This document shows positions 1 through 11,379 of a DNA stretch of 64,000 nt, in pieces. Positions within the stretch are counted from its first letter, which is position 1. The number at the start of each line of letters is the position of its first letter. The notes under the pieces are model-generated. The model searched no databases. It had not been told where the DNA came from and saw only the letters and a program-made list of their open reading frames with translations. Both the position numbers and the translations under genes were made by a program. The DNA comes from Sepioteuthis lessoniana. Taxonomy: Eukaryota > Mollusca > Cephalopoda > Myopsida > Loliginidae. Where the stretch lies: assembly GCA_963585895.1 (NCBI GenBank), contig OY757904.1, positions 158,454,749 through 158,518,748 on the forward strand. Direction: 5' to 3'.

Positions 1-1960
1 TTGCTCCTCTGTCACAAAGGCCAGTGAAGTGTTTATTATACAGTGTGATCTTGGGTAGGCGAGGATCCCTCATCTTGTCCTACCCAGTGTAGCTGGAACT
101 TCAGCATTATGATCTCAATGCTGGTGACCTCTGCTATTCAAGGACTTCAACATTGGTAATAAAATCACTCCACTGGATACAGAAGTAGCAATGCTGATGG
201 AAGTGCTTGAAGAGTTGTAGGTGGTGACAGTAAGTGACCCATGACCAAAGTATATTGGAGGGTGATAAGGATTATGACTTTGTATTTGCTGATCATTTGT
301 ATAGTCTTCCAAATTCACTGTTCAACTTTGCTTGTCTGTTGTTTGTTTCCTTGTTGATCTTGGCATTTGAGATGATGGTGCATCCCAGGTAGATGAACTG
401 ATGATTCATTTTCAATTCAGTCTCACCAATGGTGATGTGGGGAGGCTGGTAGGGTACCTCTGTTTTCTTTAATCTGAATTCTAGCCCAAAGAGCTGGGTA
501 GTCACTGTGAAGTGATACTTTGAAAGGTTCTTTCTGTGTGGGCAACAAAGGCAGCAGTGTTAGCAAAGGTGAGGTTTTAGATCTATTACTCCATGGTCTT
601 CATGTGGGCCTTTTGTTGTTGGATATTAAACAGGCTGCCATTAAGACAGTATCTGATGTAGAATCCACTCCCAACATCTTCTGTGGCATACTTGAGCATC
701 ATGCTGAAGAAGCTGGTTTAGAGAGTTAATGCCAGGATCCAACTCTGCTTCACTCCTTTGATGATTGAGAAGGGCTCTGAGAGGTCACTGACTTGGCCAT
801 GTTAGTCTTTGTGAAACTAGATGATCATGTTCAGGATCTTTGGGGGACAGCTGTGTCATTCCATGATCTGCCTCATTCCTTTTCTACCCAGTGTGTTGAA
901 TGTTTTAGTCAGGTCAACAAACATCATATACAGCCCTTTGTTCCGACCCCCCAGGCCCTTCTGCTTGAGAATAAACACCATGCCTGTCAAGCTCCTGTTG
1001 GCTTTGAAGCTACACTAGCTCACTCGAAGGTTTTCTTTAGTGATAGTGAGTATCAGACAGTTCACCAGAATCCTTGTGAGGATTTTTCCTGCAATGGAGA
1101 GCAGAATAATCCCCTGATAATTGGAACAGTCTAACTTTTCTCCTTTATTCTTGTACAAACTGATGATGACTTCATCATGGAGATCTTGTGGTATTTTATC
1201 CTGCTCCCATCAACAGATGAAGTGTTTGTGGAGTTTTATATGCAACACTTGGCTCCTATGTTTTTAAATCTTGGTGGGATTCCTTTAACTCCTGTCAGCT
1301 GTTCAATGGTTTTCGTAGTCTCTTCAGTGGTCGGCAACTCATCCAGTTCTGCTTTTATTGGTTGTTGGGGAATGCAGAGAATTGCTTCTTCTTGAACAAT
1401 TTGGTTAGCACCGAAGAGGACTTGTAAATAATTCAATTAATGGCTTAAAATGGACACACTATCTTTGAGGAGCACTGCTGAATGGGCTTTGGATTTGATA
1501 CATAAGACCATACACCAGTTTTAAGGTTTCATAGAAGCACCTGTCTGGTGTCTGTGTTCAGTTAAGTTCTTTCAGCAAGATTGGTCCACCACTCATTCTT
1601 GATCTCTTAAAGCTTCCATTGTAGGTCACAGCTTACAAAACTGAATGCAGCTTTCTTTTAGGACAAGATGACTGAGCTAAGTGGGCCTGATGGGTGGATC
1701 TCTTCTTCACTAGCAGTTTTTGAATTTTGTTGTTTTCATCAAACCAGACTTTGTTCTTCTTGAGGTGAACCTATTTCACGGATGTTTGTGGAATGCCAGT
1801 GTTGTGTTTTTTCTCAAAGCATTTCAGCCGAGAGATTTGTGGAGATGCTTGCATCTTCATGCCTCAACTGAAAAGTTGCCTGGTAGTTAGCTTTTATTTC
1901 AGCAGACTGGAAACTGCCAACCTTGAACTATTTTTTGCTGGCCCCACTTTGGGTTAGGTT
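1..1960 (-). mobile_element. Degenerate LINE (endonuclease-reverse transcriptase) relic
   Basis: Minus-strand translation gives scattered pieces, broken by stops and frameshifts, of a LINE polyprotein. About 1900-1500 resembles the segment between endonuclease and RT (FDENN-type start, KRSTHQAHLAQ). 1436-1236 resembles the pre-palm region (PQQPIKAELDELPTTEET, then GIPP). 505-293 resembles the post-RT segment with PPHITIGETELK and IYLGCTI. This is the family often labelled craniofacial-development-protein-2-like or jockey-like; the clade is not certain. It is cut by the window start and lies in the intron before the first visible exon, antisense to the gene. Confidence 0.75.
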
Positions 1961-2175
1961 TAAAGTGGGGTTTGATGTTGCATCAAATGAGGCGATAGTC
2001 AGTGTGACATTCTGTACTGGGAATCACTTTCATTTGCAAGACGTCTTTCAGGTGACGCTGACACAATCAAAAATAATCTATTAATAAAGTTCATCTAAAG
2101 TTGATGCTAATTTCATGTTGAATGCCAAGAAGTTTAAAATTATATATTTTTCATGGTTTCATTTCCATTTTATAG

Positions 2176-2297
2176 CCGTGATACAACATTAAGGTCATGG
2201 AGTCTTAAGAACTTTGAAGAGATTCATATATTTGGAGGCCATTCTGGTAGCGTTACTACTTTAAAACTTTTAACTGCTGCTGAATCAAAAAGGATTG
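2176..2297 (+). CDS. WD40 protein, exon (residues 1-40 of visible part)
   Basis: Follows the acceptor TTTTATAG and ends at G|GTAATT. It encodes an RDTTLRSW strand and then FGGHSGSVTTLKLL, which fits a WD40 blade junction (Trp-type strand, short linker, then the Gly-His of the next blade). It begins with the last base of a split codon, so at least one exon lies upstream of the window. The last base joins exon 4672-4761 as a Gly codon (phase 1 intron). Confidence 0.88.
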
Positions 2298-2425
2298 GTA
2301 ATTATTGATTTTGTTTAAAATGCTTATTTTATTTGTGAAACGTAATATTCATTACGGTTATCAATAAAAGTAAAATAATTATTTTAATATTTTGATAGAT
2401 TTTTTATCTCCTTCAGTCAGCCAAT

Positions 2426-2450
2426 ATATATATATATATATATATATATA
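2426..2450. repeat. (TA)n microsatellite
   Basis: Uninterrupted TA tract directly before the SINE-C element, in intron 1. Confidence 0.95.
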
Positions 2451-2455
2451 AGTAA

Positions 2456-3845
2456 GTAAAGTTGGTAACCTTCGTCGAGGGCAACCAGAAGGATCCCATT
2501 TCAATAGCTACTACATTGGCCTAATAAGTAGTGTGTTTGCCAATGGTCTGGGAGACCGGGGTTCAATCTCAGGTCGAGTCATACCAAAGACTTAAAAAAA
2601 TGGTACTTGATGCTACTGTCACGTGATATCCCACGGAGACGATAGAAATAAGATTAATACTATCCTCCCGTCGGAATGAACAGTGGCAAACCGTCAAAGA
2701 TACCGTTAAGAAAGAATGTAGGTCACAGAGGGGATATCAACAGATGTTGGTACTTAGTAACCTCAGGTCGCCGGACACCGGAAGGGAGAAGGAGAGAGAA
2801 GCGAAATGATTGGCTGGGACCCTAAAACGGAAGTGGCACCTTCTTCCCATCAGCGAAAAAAACGAAAAGAAAAGTTAGTTATTGGAAGGGGCTCGTGGCA
2901 GACAGACCCATAGCCATTTACTCCGGGTGAAGAAGACAAAAACATATCTTGGACACAAGGGACCCCAGGTTCTTCAAGCCAGTGTAAAAAAATAGCATAA
3001 AGTCTATTAGCCCGTGAAAGAAGAAAGATTCTCCAGTGGAACCCCGTCGAAAAATAAGATAAGTAACTTTGGGACTATTTCTCCTTTATACCCAAATTTT
3101 ATATACCACTCTCTCTCTCTCTCTCAATTTGAAGAAAAACAAAAGTCAAGAAAAGACATTTATATTCGTGGACTGTCCATTTATTATATATTTGACACTT
3201 TGAAAGTGTATCTCTTTATATAGTAAAGGATTCATGTATTTTAATGTTACCCCGTAGTCGAAGTTGTTCTCTGCAGTTCTGCTACGAATTTGTTGTGTCA
3301 CATTTCCTTTTCAGCTTCTATTTGCCTTATGTTATCTTGCTTAGAATTGTCCTATTAATTCCTTAAAAATATCACACGGGAAACCGGAGTTGCCGACGAC
3401 TACAATATAATATTATTACGACTAAAACCTATAGGTCCATATCTTCCGTTGTTCTAGGAGAAGAAGAAAAGCGACCTGGTGGGTGTGTGGATAGTGTGAA
3501 ATTTGGAACCCCTTGCCAGCGGCGGTCAGTCTGGCCATAAATTAATCCCCCACATAATATGCCAGTTCTTATATGCCTGAGAGAAAAACTCTGAACGAGG
3601 ACTTATTCTATAGGGGATCAAGTGCCAATCTGCCCCGTCTTCACACGTGCAAAAATAAAGTCCCGTTTTGGGATTTTAGTCGATTTGCCGTCACACTACC
3701 TTGCTTAACACTCAGCACTAAAAGATACGAATCAAGGGTAAAGGGGGGCAATCCAGGGAATGGAGTAGTGCCCTCCCCTACACCACAGTGTAGTAGCTAT
3801 TGAAAAGGGAGCCTTTGGGTCACCCTCGACTAAGGTTGCCAACTT
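2456..3845 (+). mobile_element. SINE-C / foldback tRNA-like element, split by a solo LTR
   Basis: Two halves, 2456-2616 and 3696-3845, match one dispersed repeat seen intact at 55258-55498. A tRNA-like head (about 2511-2585) has a B-box-like GGGGTTCAATCTCAGG. About 57 bases at the left end (AAGTTGGTAACC onward) are an inverted copy of the right end (ending GGTTGCCAACTTTA), so this copy can fold on itself. A 1,079-bp LTR interrupts it. Confidence 0.75.
2617..3695 (+). mobile_element. Solo LTR, 1,079 bp, with 4-bp TSD
   Basis: Starts TGTCACGTGATATCCC and ends TTTGCCGTCACA (TG...CA). It is flanked by CTAC at 2613-2616 and again at 3696-3699, a 4-bp TSD. Removing it with one CTAC restores the interrupted SINE-C. 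AATAAA at about 3653 suggests plus orientation. It is more GC-rich than the surrounding intron and shows no coding capacity. The family (Ty3/gypsy-like by TSD length) is inferred. Confidence 0.8.
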
Positions 3846-3849
3846 TACT

Positions 3850-4671
3850 TTCTTACTTTTTATCTCCTTATAAGGACATGTTTTTATTTTATTTTGTCAT
3901 TCTTTTTTTAATGATAAAAAAGAAACCAATTGGTGTAATTTTTAATTCAATGAAATATGCCTATCTTTAAGCAATTAAAGAATTTTCATTATTTTTTATG
4001 AACCAAATTCAGAAATAAGTTTTTATTTCTGAAGAGATACAACTCTCAGTGAGCACAAGGCCCAAAAAATTCAGAAATAAGTTGTTAAATACTTTTTGAT
4101 AAAACTTCCCTTATTTTTTTCCATTCTCTTTAAACTTCACTGACCCAAAATGTCATTTTCTTCAATAAAACATTTATTTTAAATGACCATATTTTCTGCT
4201 ATATTTTCTATTTTTACACTAGAAATATTTAAAACTAAATTATAATTTCTTATTTAGTATAAATAATTTTTTAAACTGCAAAAAACATTTGATTATTTTT
4301 TTTACTCTTCTATTGATTTCAGCCACTAAATATTCATTGCTGCTAATAATTATTATCGATAGCATTAATTTTCATTGTTAACAAAAGCATTGAAATTTTT
4401 GAATATTCTGAAGATTTTCACTGATGCCAACCATTCAATTTAGGGTGGGACATATGACTTAAAGTAATGCTTAAGTAGACTATTTGGTATTTCAGTGAGT
4501 TAGATCTGGTTTGAGTGCCTCATAATTCTAACTTTATTGTTAAAAAAAATTAGATGAAAAGTTTTAGAACTGAAGTTCATTTCTATTTCAAGATTTGAAT
4601 TAAAGTTGATAAAAATTTGTGTTTTAGTGATTTTTTTCAAATAAAATGTTTTCAATTTATTTTCATTTCAG
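3850..4671. other. Rest of intron 1, no feature seen
   Basis: Very AT-rich sequence with no recognisable repeat family or conserved reading frame. It ends in the acceptor for exon 4672. Confidence 0.6.
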
Positions 4672-4761
4672 GGGAGTGTCTGTCTGCAGACAGTTCCAAT
4701 TACTTGTACATGCTCAGTGGATCTTTTGACTGCAGTTTTAAATTATGGCAAATTGAATCTG
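4672..4761 (+). CDS. WD40 protein, exon (residues 41-70)
   Basis: The acceptor is TTTCATTTCAG and the donor G|GTAAGA. It completes the blade begun in the previous exon with LYMLSGSFDCSFKLWQIESG, a textbook SGS-D-xxFKLW strand c/d pattern. Both flanking introns are phase 1. A longer reading running into the following intron is only read-through of the donor. Confidence 0.9.
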
Positions 4762-4931
4762 GTAAGAACTTTTCCAATTTTGAAATTCCATTATACTTTT
4801 CTATATTTCATTTTTGGAAGAGAAATATCAATCAACATTAAAGATATTGACTGTTGATTCAAATATTTATCAAAGGTTGAATGAAAAGTACAGTCGTACA
4901 TAGAATTTCATAGTTTTCCAGTTTAAAGTAT

Positions 4932-5181
4932 ACTTAGTGTAACGGTTATTGTCATGAGAAATGGAATTGGTAAACTGAATTCAAATCCTAGAAGTTGTTT
5001 TGTGCTAATGCCCATGAGAAAGGCATAAATCTATCTTTTTTTCCCAGTTATGAGTAAATAGTAGGGCAGACTCAATTCTTTAGCATTGGTTAGGCAACCA
5101 ATTTAGAAGAAGGAAAACTCTGAATTCAAACCAGCAGTTTTCTGCTGAAAAATTAATCTTGTGTAGCAGAGGGGTTTGGTA
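4932..5181 (+). mobile_element. SINE-A copy (old)
   Basis: Starts GTGTAACGGTTATTGTC (box A-like) with GAATTCAAATCCTAG (box B-like) about 45 bases later. The SINE-A body follows: a GCCCATGAGAAAGGCATAAATC motif (conserved part GAAAGGCAT), the AGTAGGGCAGACT block, the GGAAAACTCTGAATTCAAA block and the AGAGGGGTTTGGTAAAT tail. Diverged relative to the 41264 and 46150 copies. Two further tail-only copies follow at about 5425-5475 and 5485-5545. Confidence 0.75.
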
Positions 5182-5424
5182 AATAGAAACTCTGGTCCCA
5201 TTCTATATCTGTCCTGGCCATTCTGTTGAGTAAATTGGATAGTTTGGAGAGAGGAGACTTGCTGCATGGGCAACTGCTGGTCTTCCATAAGACTTTGCCC
5301 AGACCTACATCTAGATTAAGATCTATTGTCCTGCAAGACAAATGAATGCCACCATTATTCAGATAAGAAAATGTATTCATGATTAAAATGTCATTTGGAT
5401 TCACATGTAAGAAAATTCTATTTT

Positions 5425-5545
5425 AAAATTGATCTTGCGTCACATCTTGCTTGTGATGGAGGGCTTGGATGAATACATATTCCACTAGAAAATTGGCCTC
5501 ATGTTACATCCTACCCATGGTGGAGTGGTTGGACAAATACAAACA
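5425..5545 (+). repeat. Two tandem SINE-A tail fragments
   Basis: Two successive diverged copies of the SINE-A 3' tail (pattern TTG-CCT-TGTGTCACATCC ... GGAG-GGTTGG-AAATAC) lie downstream of the SINE-A at 4932. The tail module has therefore been repeated without the tRNA head. Confidence 0.55.
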
Positions 5546-5549
5546 TCAT

Positions 5550-6827
5550 TAGTTTGAAGCAATTATTTTAATTTTCTTTTTATTGTGCAAATAATTATTG
5601 ACCTGGAAATAATTAATTGAAATGGAAAAAATTGTCTTGTGTCGGTTTTGACTAACAGTGCAACCCCTTCTCCAAGAATCTATTAGTAATGTAAGTTAAT
5701 GTACCACAGTGATAATTTAAAAAAAAAATCTTTCCAAATATTTTTTGCACAAAAATATTAAAACACAAATAGCAAATAATATATAAAAATTTCATTGTAA
5801 GTATTTTTTTATTTACAAAAATCATTCTATTTGTTTTTTTATAAAACATTTACATTTTCCTTTAGATAATATCAATGAATAATGATAAATAAATCTATTA
5901 ATAATCAAAACAAATCAATTTAAATGGGGGATTGTTTTTATGAACAATACTTAAGGAAATAACCATTTTAAACTTGTTAGAATTTCAAAATATGAAGATA
6001 AAATATATTAATTATTTACTACCTTTTTATATAGATTGAAGAGTTGATTTTTAAGAATTCATTGTTATTGACCATTTCAGAGCAGAAAATAGGTTTATTT
6101 GAATAACTAAGCTATTTAGCTCTCATGAAAACAATTTTTAAATATTATAAAAGACCAAATTAAAAATAAATAATTAATCACAGATATAGTTTGATTCTTA
6201 AAGCTGAATATACAAATTAGTTATCACCATTAAGTAAGAACTTGTAAGCTGGTTGAAATATGAGTCATTCTTCAAAACAACAATTTCTGGACATCAACTA
6301 TGTTGCAATAAAAACATGCACTTACGGGAAAACAATCAATTTTATATAGACTGTTGATGTCTCTTGTTTGTTGGTTAGCTGATAGGAAAAGAAACCACCA
6401 ATTAATACAGAGTTTCTTTTGTATTTTATTTATCTATTTAGAGTAGTCTAGGATTTTTAAAAAAATTGTCAGCTTCTCATTACTTTCTTGAGTATAATTC
6501 TTTCTTAAAAATTACCGAACAAAAAACTTTAAAATTAATTTAATCTTGCAAGGGAAATAACTCTGATAAGAGCTATCATGAATTACTTCCCTTGGGAGTT
6601 TTTTTTTTTTTTTTTTGCGGGGTGTATGGTTCTTAGATTATTTTTTGTATGTATTAGATTTATTTGAATGATTTTGAAAGCAAAATCTTTATCTATTTTT
6701 CAATTTTTATTTCATTGCTTTCGCTTTCATCTCCCTCTCTCAAAATGTCAAATGCTACTAAAAATGTTTTTATGTTCTCTAAATACAAATGTTTTATAAC
6801 AAGAAATTAAAAATTTCTACTTTTCAG
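5550..6827. other. Intron 2 remainder, nothing recognised
   Basis: Extremely AT-rich, with a poly-T run near 6601 and no family recognised. Short ORFs here lack any protein-like composition. Confidence 0.6.
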
Positions 6828-6920
6828 GAAAAATGATGAAATCTGTATATACATATAATCCTGTTACTCAAGTTACTTATTATTTTAATGAAGAAGAAGA
6901 AATATTTTTCACGGCTTCTG
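6828..6920 (+). CDS. WD40 protein, exon (residues 71-101)
   Basis: Follows the acceptor CTTTTCAG and ends at TCTG|GTGAGT. It encodes GKMMKSVYTYNPVTQVTYYF, then a short EEEE patch and IFFTAS, the expected Ser before the next blade's Asp-Gly turn. Phase 1 on both sides, joining exon 8020-8108 with an Asp codon. Confidence 0.88.
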
Positions 6921-7128
6921 GTGAGTTGGTTTCTCTCTTTTTTAAAATTAAAATGAATATTCACTTTGTAACAGTAGGAGTGAAACATATTATATTTAGA
7001 TTAAAATGTTATTCATAGTTTCTTATTTTAGATTTATTTCATGTGGAAAAAAATGTTTATTTTTCAAATATACAAAATTTCTCTGTTTCAATGTAGATGT
7101 ACATTTTATTTTTCAAGTAGAGGAATTA

Positions 7129-7401
7129 TATTGTGAATTGAATTACCATGACCTGAAATCTGGCGAATACCTACCTGCGACATACGGAAACACTGGACAC
7201 TTGTGTGTGATGTGGATTGATGGCTCAGTTGTAGAGTTTTGGCTCTGCATTCTGTGGTCACTGGTTCGATCTACAGTGGGGGAGATCATGGTATAACACT
7301 GCTAATGAGACCTAATAAGGTCGAAACAGCTGTCCAGTGTTTCCGTATGTTGCATGTAGGTGTTCGCCGGTTTTTCTGGTCATGGTAATTCAATTTACAA
7401 T
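7129..7401. mobile_element. Foldback element: about 70-bp TIRs around a tRNA-like core
   Basis: The left arm (7129-7199) starts ATTGTGAATTGAATTACCAT and ends ACGGAAACACTGGACA. The right arm (7331-7401) is its imperfect reverse complement with the same ends. The core contains GATGGCTCAGTTGTAGAG (box A-like) and CTGGTTCGATCTACAGTG (box B-like) about 35 bases apart, as in a tRNA. No reading frame. It lies in intron 3, 0.2 kb after exon 6828-6920. It may be a MITE that captured a tRNA-like unit, or a SINE with duplicated inverted ends. Confidence 0.75.
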
Positions 7402-8019
7402 TCTTTGTTTCAGGCAAAGATTTTAATTAAATACACAAATTTAATTCAAGTACAAGTTGTAACAAGAACTAATGACTAATTAGTGACTCTTCGTAAGTTT
7501 TTCATTTTGCAATATCATTTTTTATATCAATAAATCATAAGGTCTGCTGTTGACCTCATTTTACAATCATGTTTCCAATTTCTTTAGCTTTCTTAATTCT
7601 GTTGCACATTTTTTATTAAAAAAGATCAAATTTGGGAATTTTCTTTTACAAAATCTAAAAAATATTGCTAGTATTTTTCTCAAATTTTGTAAAATTTATT
7701 AAAGGTTGATTTATTGCTATTTCTTAGAAAAAAAATTCTTCCTTTGATTCTATTTATTGCTAAAACAGCAAAGTGTATCAATCACTAATCATTTAAGTTC
7801 TCATTAGGTGCCCAATTCATGCGGCCTTGTGCTACATCTAAGCAAAAAGCTTAGTAAATTACCACTAATCATTTAAGTTTGGTTTATTTTTTTTTATTTT
7901 AAATTATTATTTTACTTTTTATTATATTCAACTGGAAAAGTTTGATTAGATTTTTGTGTTTTTTTTGATATCTTAAATGTCTCAAAAATAATTTTATTTT
8001 CTTTGAAATTTTTTAACAG

Positions 8020-8108
8020 ATGGTGGTAAACTGGAATTGTGGAATGCTAAATCATTTGAAAATATTTACTCTGACCGAATTTGTGATGGATCAATAACTT
8101 GCCTACAA
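8020..8108 (+). CDS. WD40 protein, exon (residues 102-131)
   Basis: The acceptor is TTTTTTAACAG and the donor CAA|GTAAGT. It encodes (S)DGGKLELWNAKSF, a clear DGxLxLW WD40 strand, then a linker ending in ITCLQ. The 3' intron is phase 0, the only one in the visible gene. The exon is too short to stand out as an ORF and was found by frame and splice-site continuity. Confidence 0.88.
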
Positions 8109-8424
8109 GTAAGTTGAATTTAGGATAACTTTAAAATTATAATAGCATAGAAATTTTGCATATATTAAACTGGTATTATATTCAAAATAATTGTTTCAGT
8201 TTTTTATTCAAATAAAATTTATTTCCTGTTTTGCTTGATTTCATTTAGACATGTATGTTAACACATTCATTTTAAGGTGTTTTGTTAAATATACACAAGA
8301 ATATTTTTCTGTTTCTTAATTTCTCTATTTTTTATGCCAGTTGTTTTTCTCAATCAGTTCATCTGATTATTAAGATTTTTATTCACTATCTTCAAATCTA
8401 TATCTACCTTTTTTATTCTGTTTA

Positions 8425-8466
8425 TTATATATATATATATATATATATTCTCTCTCACACACACAC
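8425..8466. repeat. (TA)n plus short (CA)n
   Basis: A TA run and then CTCTCTCACACACACAC in intron 4. Confidence 0.9.
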
Positions 8467-8675
8467 GTTTAGAGCTGTGTTTATATATTCATGATGCTCT
8501 TCTCTTTTTCATCAGATAATGATTTTGAAAATTTTTTTACCTGAAAACAAATCTTGTGAAATGTAACAACTATCAGTTAAGTTGTTATGGCAATGTAATT
8601 AGGAACACTGATTGTTATGAAAGTTTTAAAAGTTTGGAAATGAAAAAAGAGAATAAAAGAGAAATAAGACATTAA

Positions 8676-8677
<2 letters not shown>

Positions 8678-8739
<62 letters not shown>
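8678..8739. repeat. (TA)n microsatellite, about 30 units
   Basis: Long pure TA tract in intron 4. The short YIYI-type ORFs it creates are artefacts. Confidence 0.97.
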
Positions 8740-8744
<5 letters not shown>

Positions 8745-8845
8745 AAGTATACAACCTAAGATCTGTTTGCCCTGTGAAAAGTGTTACATACACAAAAAAT
8801 ACCACCACTGTCCCATTACAATGTAACAATCATTAGGTCAGATGA

Positions 8846-9310
8846 TTTGGTTTAATGGCATATCAACCCTTGATAGTTATTCCATTTATACATATATTAT
8901 AATTTTTAACTGAATAGTTTGTTGGTAACAATTTTTAAACAAGCCAGACCCCATTTGTTTGCACACAGTTAAATGGTTTTTAGTATTGCTATCAAACACT
9001 AATAATTCTAATCAACATTATTCATTCATTTGCACACAATTAAATGGTTCCAGGTATTACTTATATAATACTAATAATTTGAATAAATGACACTCATTTG
9101 TTTGCACACAGTTAAATAGTTTCAAGTATAAAAAATGATTAAATATTTCTGTTTGACCCCTAGATGAGGCCCTAACAGGTACTACCACTCTGGGTCAGAG
9201 TGGAACTGGGAGTTATAGCAATGAAGGCGTACTCCATATTCCCTAAACCCCAGAACTGGAGTCTTGACATCTGATGGTTTAGTATCATATCCAGGACTCT
9301 CATTGGTTAG
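8846..9310 (-). mobile_element. 48-bp-unit (VNTR) element copy
   Basis: Minus-oriented copy of a dispersed repeat. It has a tail block (GGTTTAATGGCATATCAACCC), a few diverged 45-48-bp units around 8960-9130 (each with GCACACAGTTAAATGGTT), and an arm block (CCTAACAGGTACTACCACTC, then TCAGAGTGGAACTGGGAG) to about 9310. The same order recurs at 14813, 19485, 33360, 39875, 43030 and elsewhere. Confidence 0.75.
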
Positions 9311-10105
9311 TGGAGCTTATTCCTCTGCAGAGATTCAGTTGGTGTATTCGACAACCAACTGGACTCACAGTATTAGTCTATATATTTAGATATATATAAC
9401 ATTTCATATGTGAATAATCTATATTATCAATGCCCTTTGGATTTTGTATTTCATTTTTTTTTCTTCATTGATGATATTCACTGGAAGGCTTCATTATTGT
9501 AAATTTCACAAATCATAAAAAATGTTTAGTAATTAAAAGACCAAGTGTTTAGGAATTAAACTATCAATGACTTGCAAGATTCTTCTTTATTCTAAACTAC
9601 TAGTGAACTTGTTGGACCGATGGAAATTCTATGGAACAAAAAATGAAGAGGAGGTACTTAAACAAGAAAGGGTGATTTGTATCTGATGGAATTGCCACTC
9701 AAATGTACTAGTGTCTTATGGGACAGCTAAAATATGGATGACCAAAAAAGATAAAACCTGATAATGGGAAAATGCTAAAACACTCGTATAAATTCAGATT
9801 TTCCATAGAAAAAGAACCACTGTAATTTTTGTTTGAAATATTCAATTCTTATTAAAATCAATAATTTAAAAACGTTAATTTGGTTATATTTAAACAAAAA
9901 AAAAGAACATGGTTTTAGCCAATGAGTAACAATAAAAATCCCAGAATTAATTTTGCATACAAGAAAATAAACAAAATTCACAAATTTATGAAAATTATAA
10001 ACATATCAAATCTGTTCTTAATTATGTTTTGTTCTCTAAAATCCATATTTGTAAACTAGAATATAAGTATGAAATTTAATATATTATTGAATATGTAACA
10101 GAAAA

Positions 10106-10165
10106 GACTAAAATTTAAATTTAAATATCAATTTAAATATCAATTTAAATATAAATTTAAATCTA
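10106..10165. repeat. Short AT-rich tandem repeat
   Basis: Four or so copies of a 12-14-bp AATTTAAATATC unit, 50 bases before exon 10222. Confidence 0.7.
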
Positions 10166-10221
10166 AGAATTTGTTTCATCTTAATTTCTTCTACATTATT
10201 TATGTTTTGAAATGTTTCTAG

Positions 10222-10441
10222 ATTGAAGATGATCTCATCTACACAAGTTCATCTGAAGGAGTTTTGAAGGTACACCAATGGAGAAATAAAAAATTGGTTT
10301 GCTTATATAAATCTGAAGATTTAAGGATGGCCGATATGCGTCTTATTAGCCAGCGGCATATTCGCTGTATTGGAGTTTTCAACCAGATAATCTTTTATGG
10401 CGATGGTGGTATAAATATCAAAGTTGTCAATTGGAAAAAAG
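10222..10441 (+). CDS. WD40 protein, exon (residues 132-204)
   Basis: Acceptor TGTTTCTAG, donor AAAG|GTAAAT. Largest visible exon, covering about one and a half blades: LIYTSSEGVLKVHQW, then IFYGDGGINIKVVNW. The WD dipeptides are degenerate (QW, NW), as is common in divergent propellers. The open frame runs past the donor into the intron; that extension is not coding. Confidence 0.9.
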
Positions 10442-10827
10442 GTAAATGGCTGTCTAATTTATTTCAAGATTTTTGCTTTTTCTTTTTTTTAAAATTATTT
10501 CATGTTTATTTTATCAGTTATAATTTGAGTCACCCTTTCATTTCAATAATGACAGTGTCATTTATGTAGAACCAAATATTGTTTGATTGTTGGCATTTTC
10601 ATGCTGCAGGAAGGCATGCAAACATCCAGGTTGTTTTTTTTTTTTTTTATTTTTTTTTGATGAACAGCTTCCTCAGTCTGTATTAGACTCATGAGCTACA
10701 CATTTTTTTGCATCCTTATGCAAAATGCAATCCATAGTTGACTTCAGTTTCTTTATGGATTGATGAACTTTGAATTTTTTCAAGGTCAGTGACAATGGAC
10801 ACTTCCAGGTTATGGAAAATTTGCTAG

Positions 10828-11367
10828 TGTAATAGTTATCATTGTAAGAAATGGAATCAGTAAGTAAGTAAAGTTGGCAACTGTAGTCGAGGGTGACCTG
10901 AAGGCTCTCTTTTCGATGGCTACTACACCAAGGTGTAGGGGAAGGCACTACTCCTTTCCCTGGATTGTTCCCTTTTACCCTTGATCCATACCTTATAATA
11001 TCGAGGGTTAAGCAAGGAGGCATCAAGTACCATTTTTTTAGTCTTTGGTAAACCCAGGTCTTCTGGGCCATTGGTGAACACTCTGATCATCATGCCAATG
11101 TAACCTGAGTTCAAATCCAGTGCAAGGCTCCCAGGCCAACTCAGGTCAAGTCATACCAAGGACTCAAAAAATGGTACTTGTGTTTCACTTTGTGCTAGTG
11201 TCCTTAGGAAAGGCATGAATCCATCTATTCTTCTTCCAGATATGGACACGCTGAGTTGTTTGGCAACCAATATATGAGAAGGAAAACTCTGATTTCAAAC
11301 CAACTGTACTCCACTTAAAATTGACCTTGTGTCACATCCTGTCTATGGTGGATGGGTTCAGTAAATA
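10828..11367 (+). mobile_element. SINE-A interrupted by SINE-C
   Basis: The SINE-A head (GCTAGTGTAATAGTTATCATTG) starts at about 10828. It is interrupted near 10860 by SINE-C sequence and resumes at about 11176 with TTCACTTTGTGCTAGTG, the GGAAAGGCATGAATCC block and the GGTGGATGGGTTCAGTAAATAC tail. Nested insertion in intron 5. Confidence 0.65.
10862..11145 (-). mobile_element. SINE-C copy inside SINE-A
   Basis: Begins with the inverted SINE-C tail AAGTTGGCAACTGTAGTCGAGG, continues through the body (GTGTAGGGGAAGGCACTAC, GGGTTAAGCAAGGAGGC) and a degenerate tRNA-like head. About 20 further bases at 11135-11175 look like a plus-oriented SINE-C fragment, so more than one event is involved. Confidence 0.6.
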
Positions 11368-11379
11368 CATACTTCTCGC

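Noticed and set aside
7006..7296. 96-residue ORF overlapping the foldback element
   Set aside because: It runs through the left inverted arm and the tRNA-like core; no protein motif.
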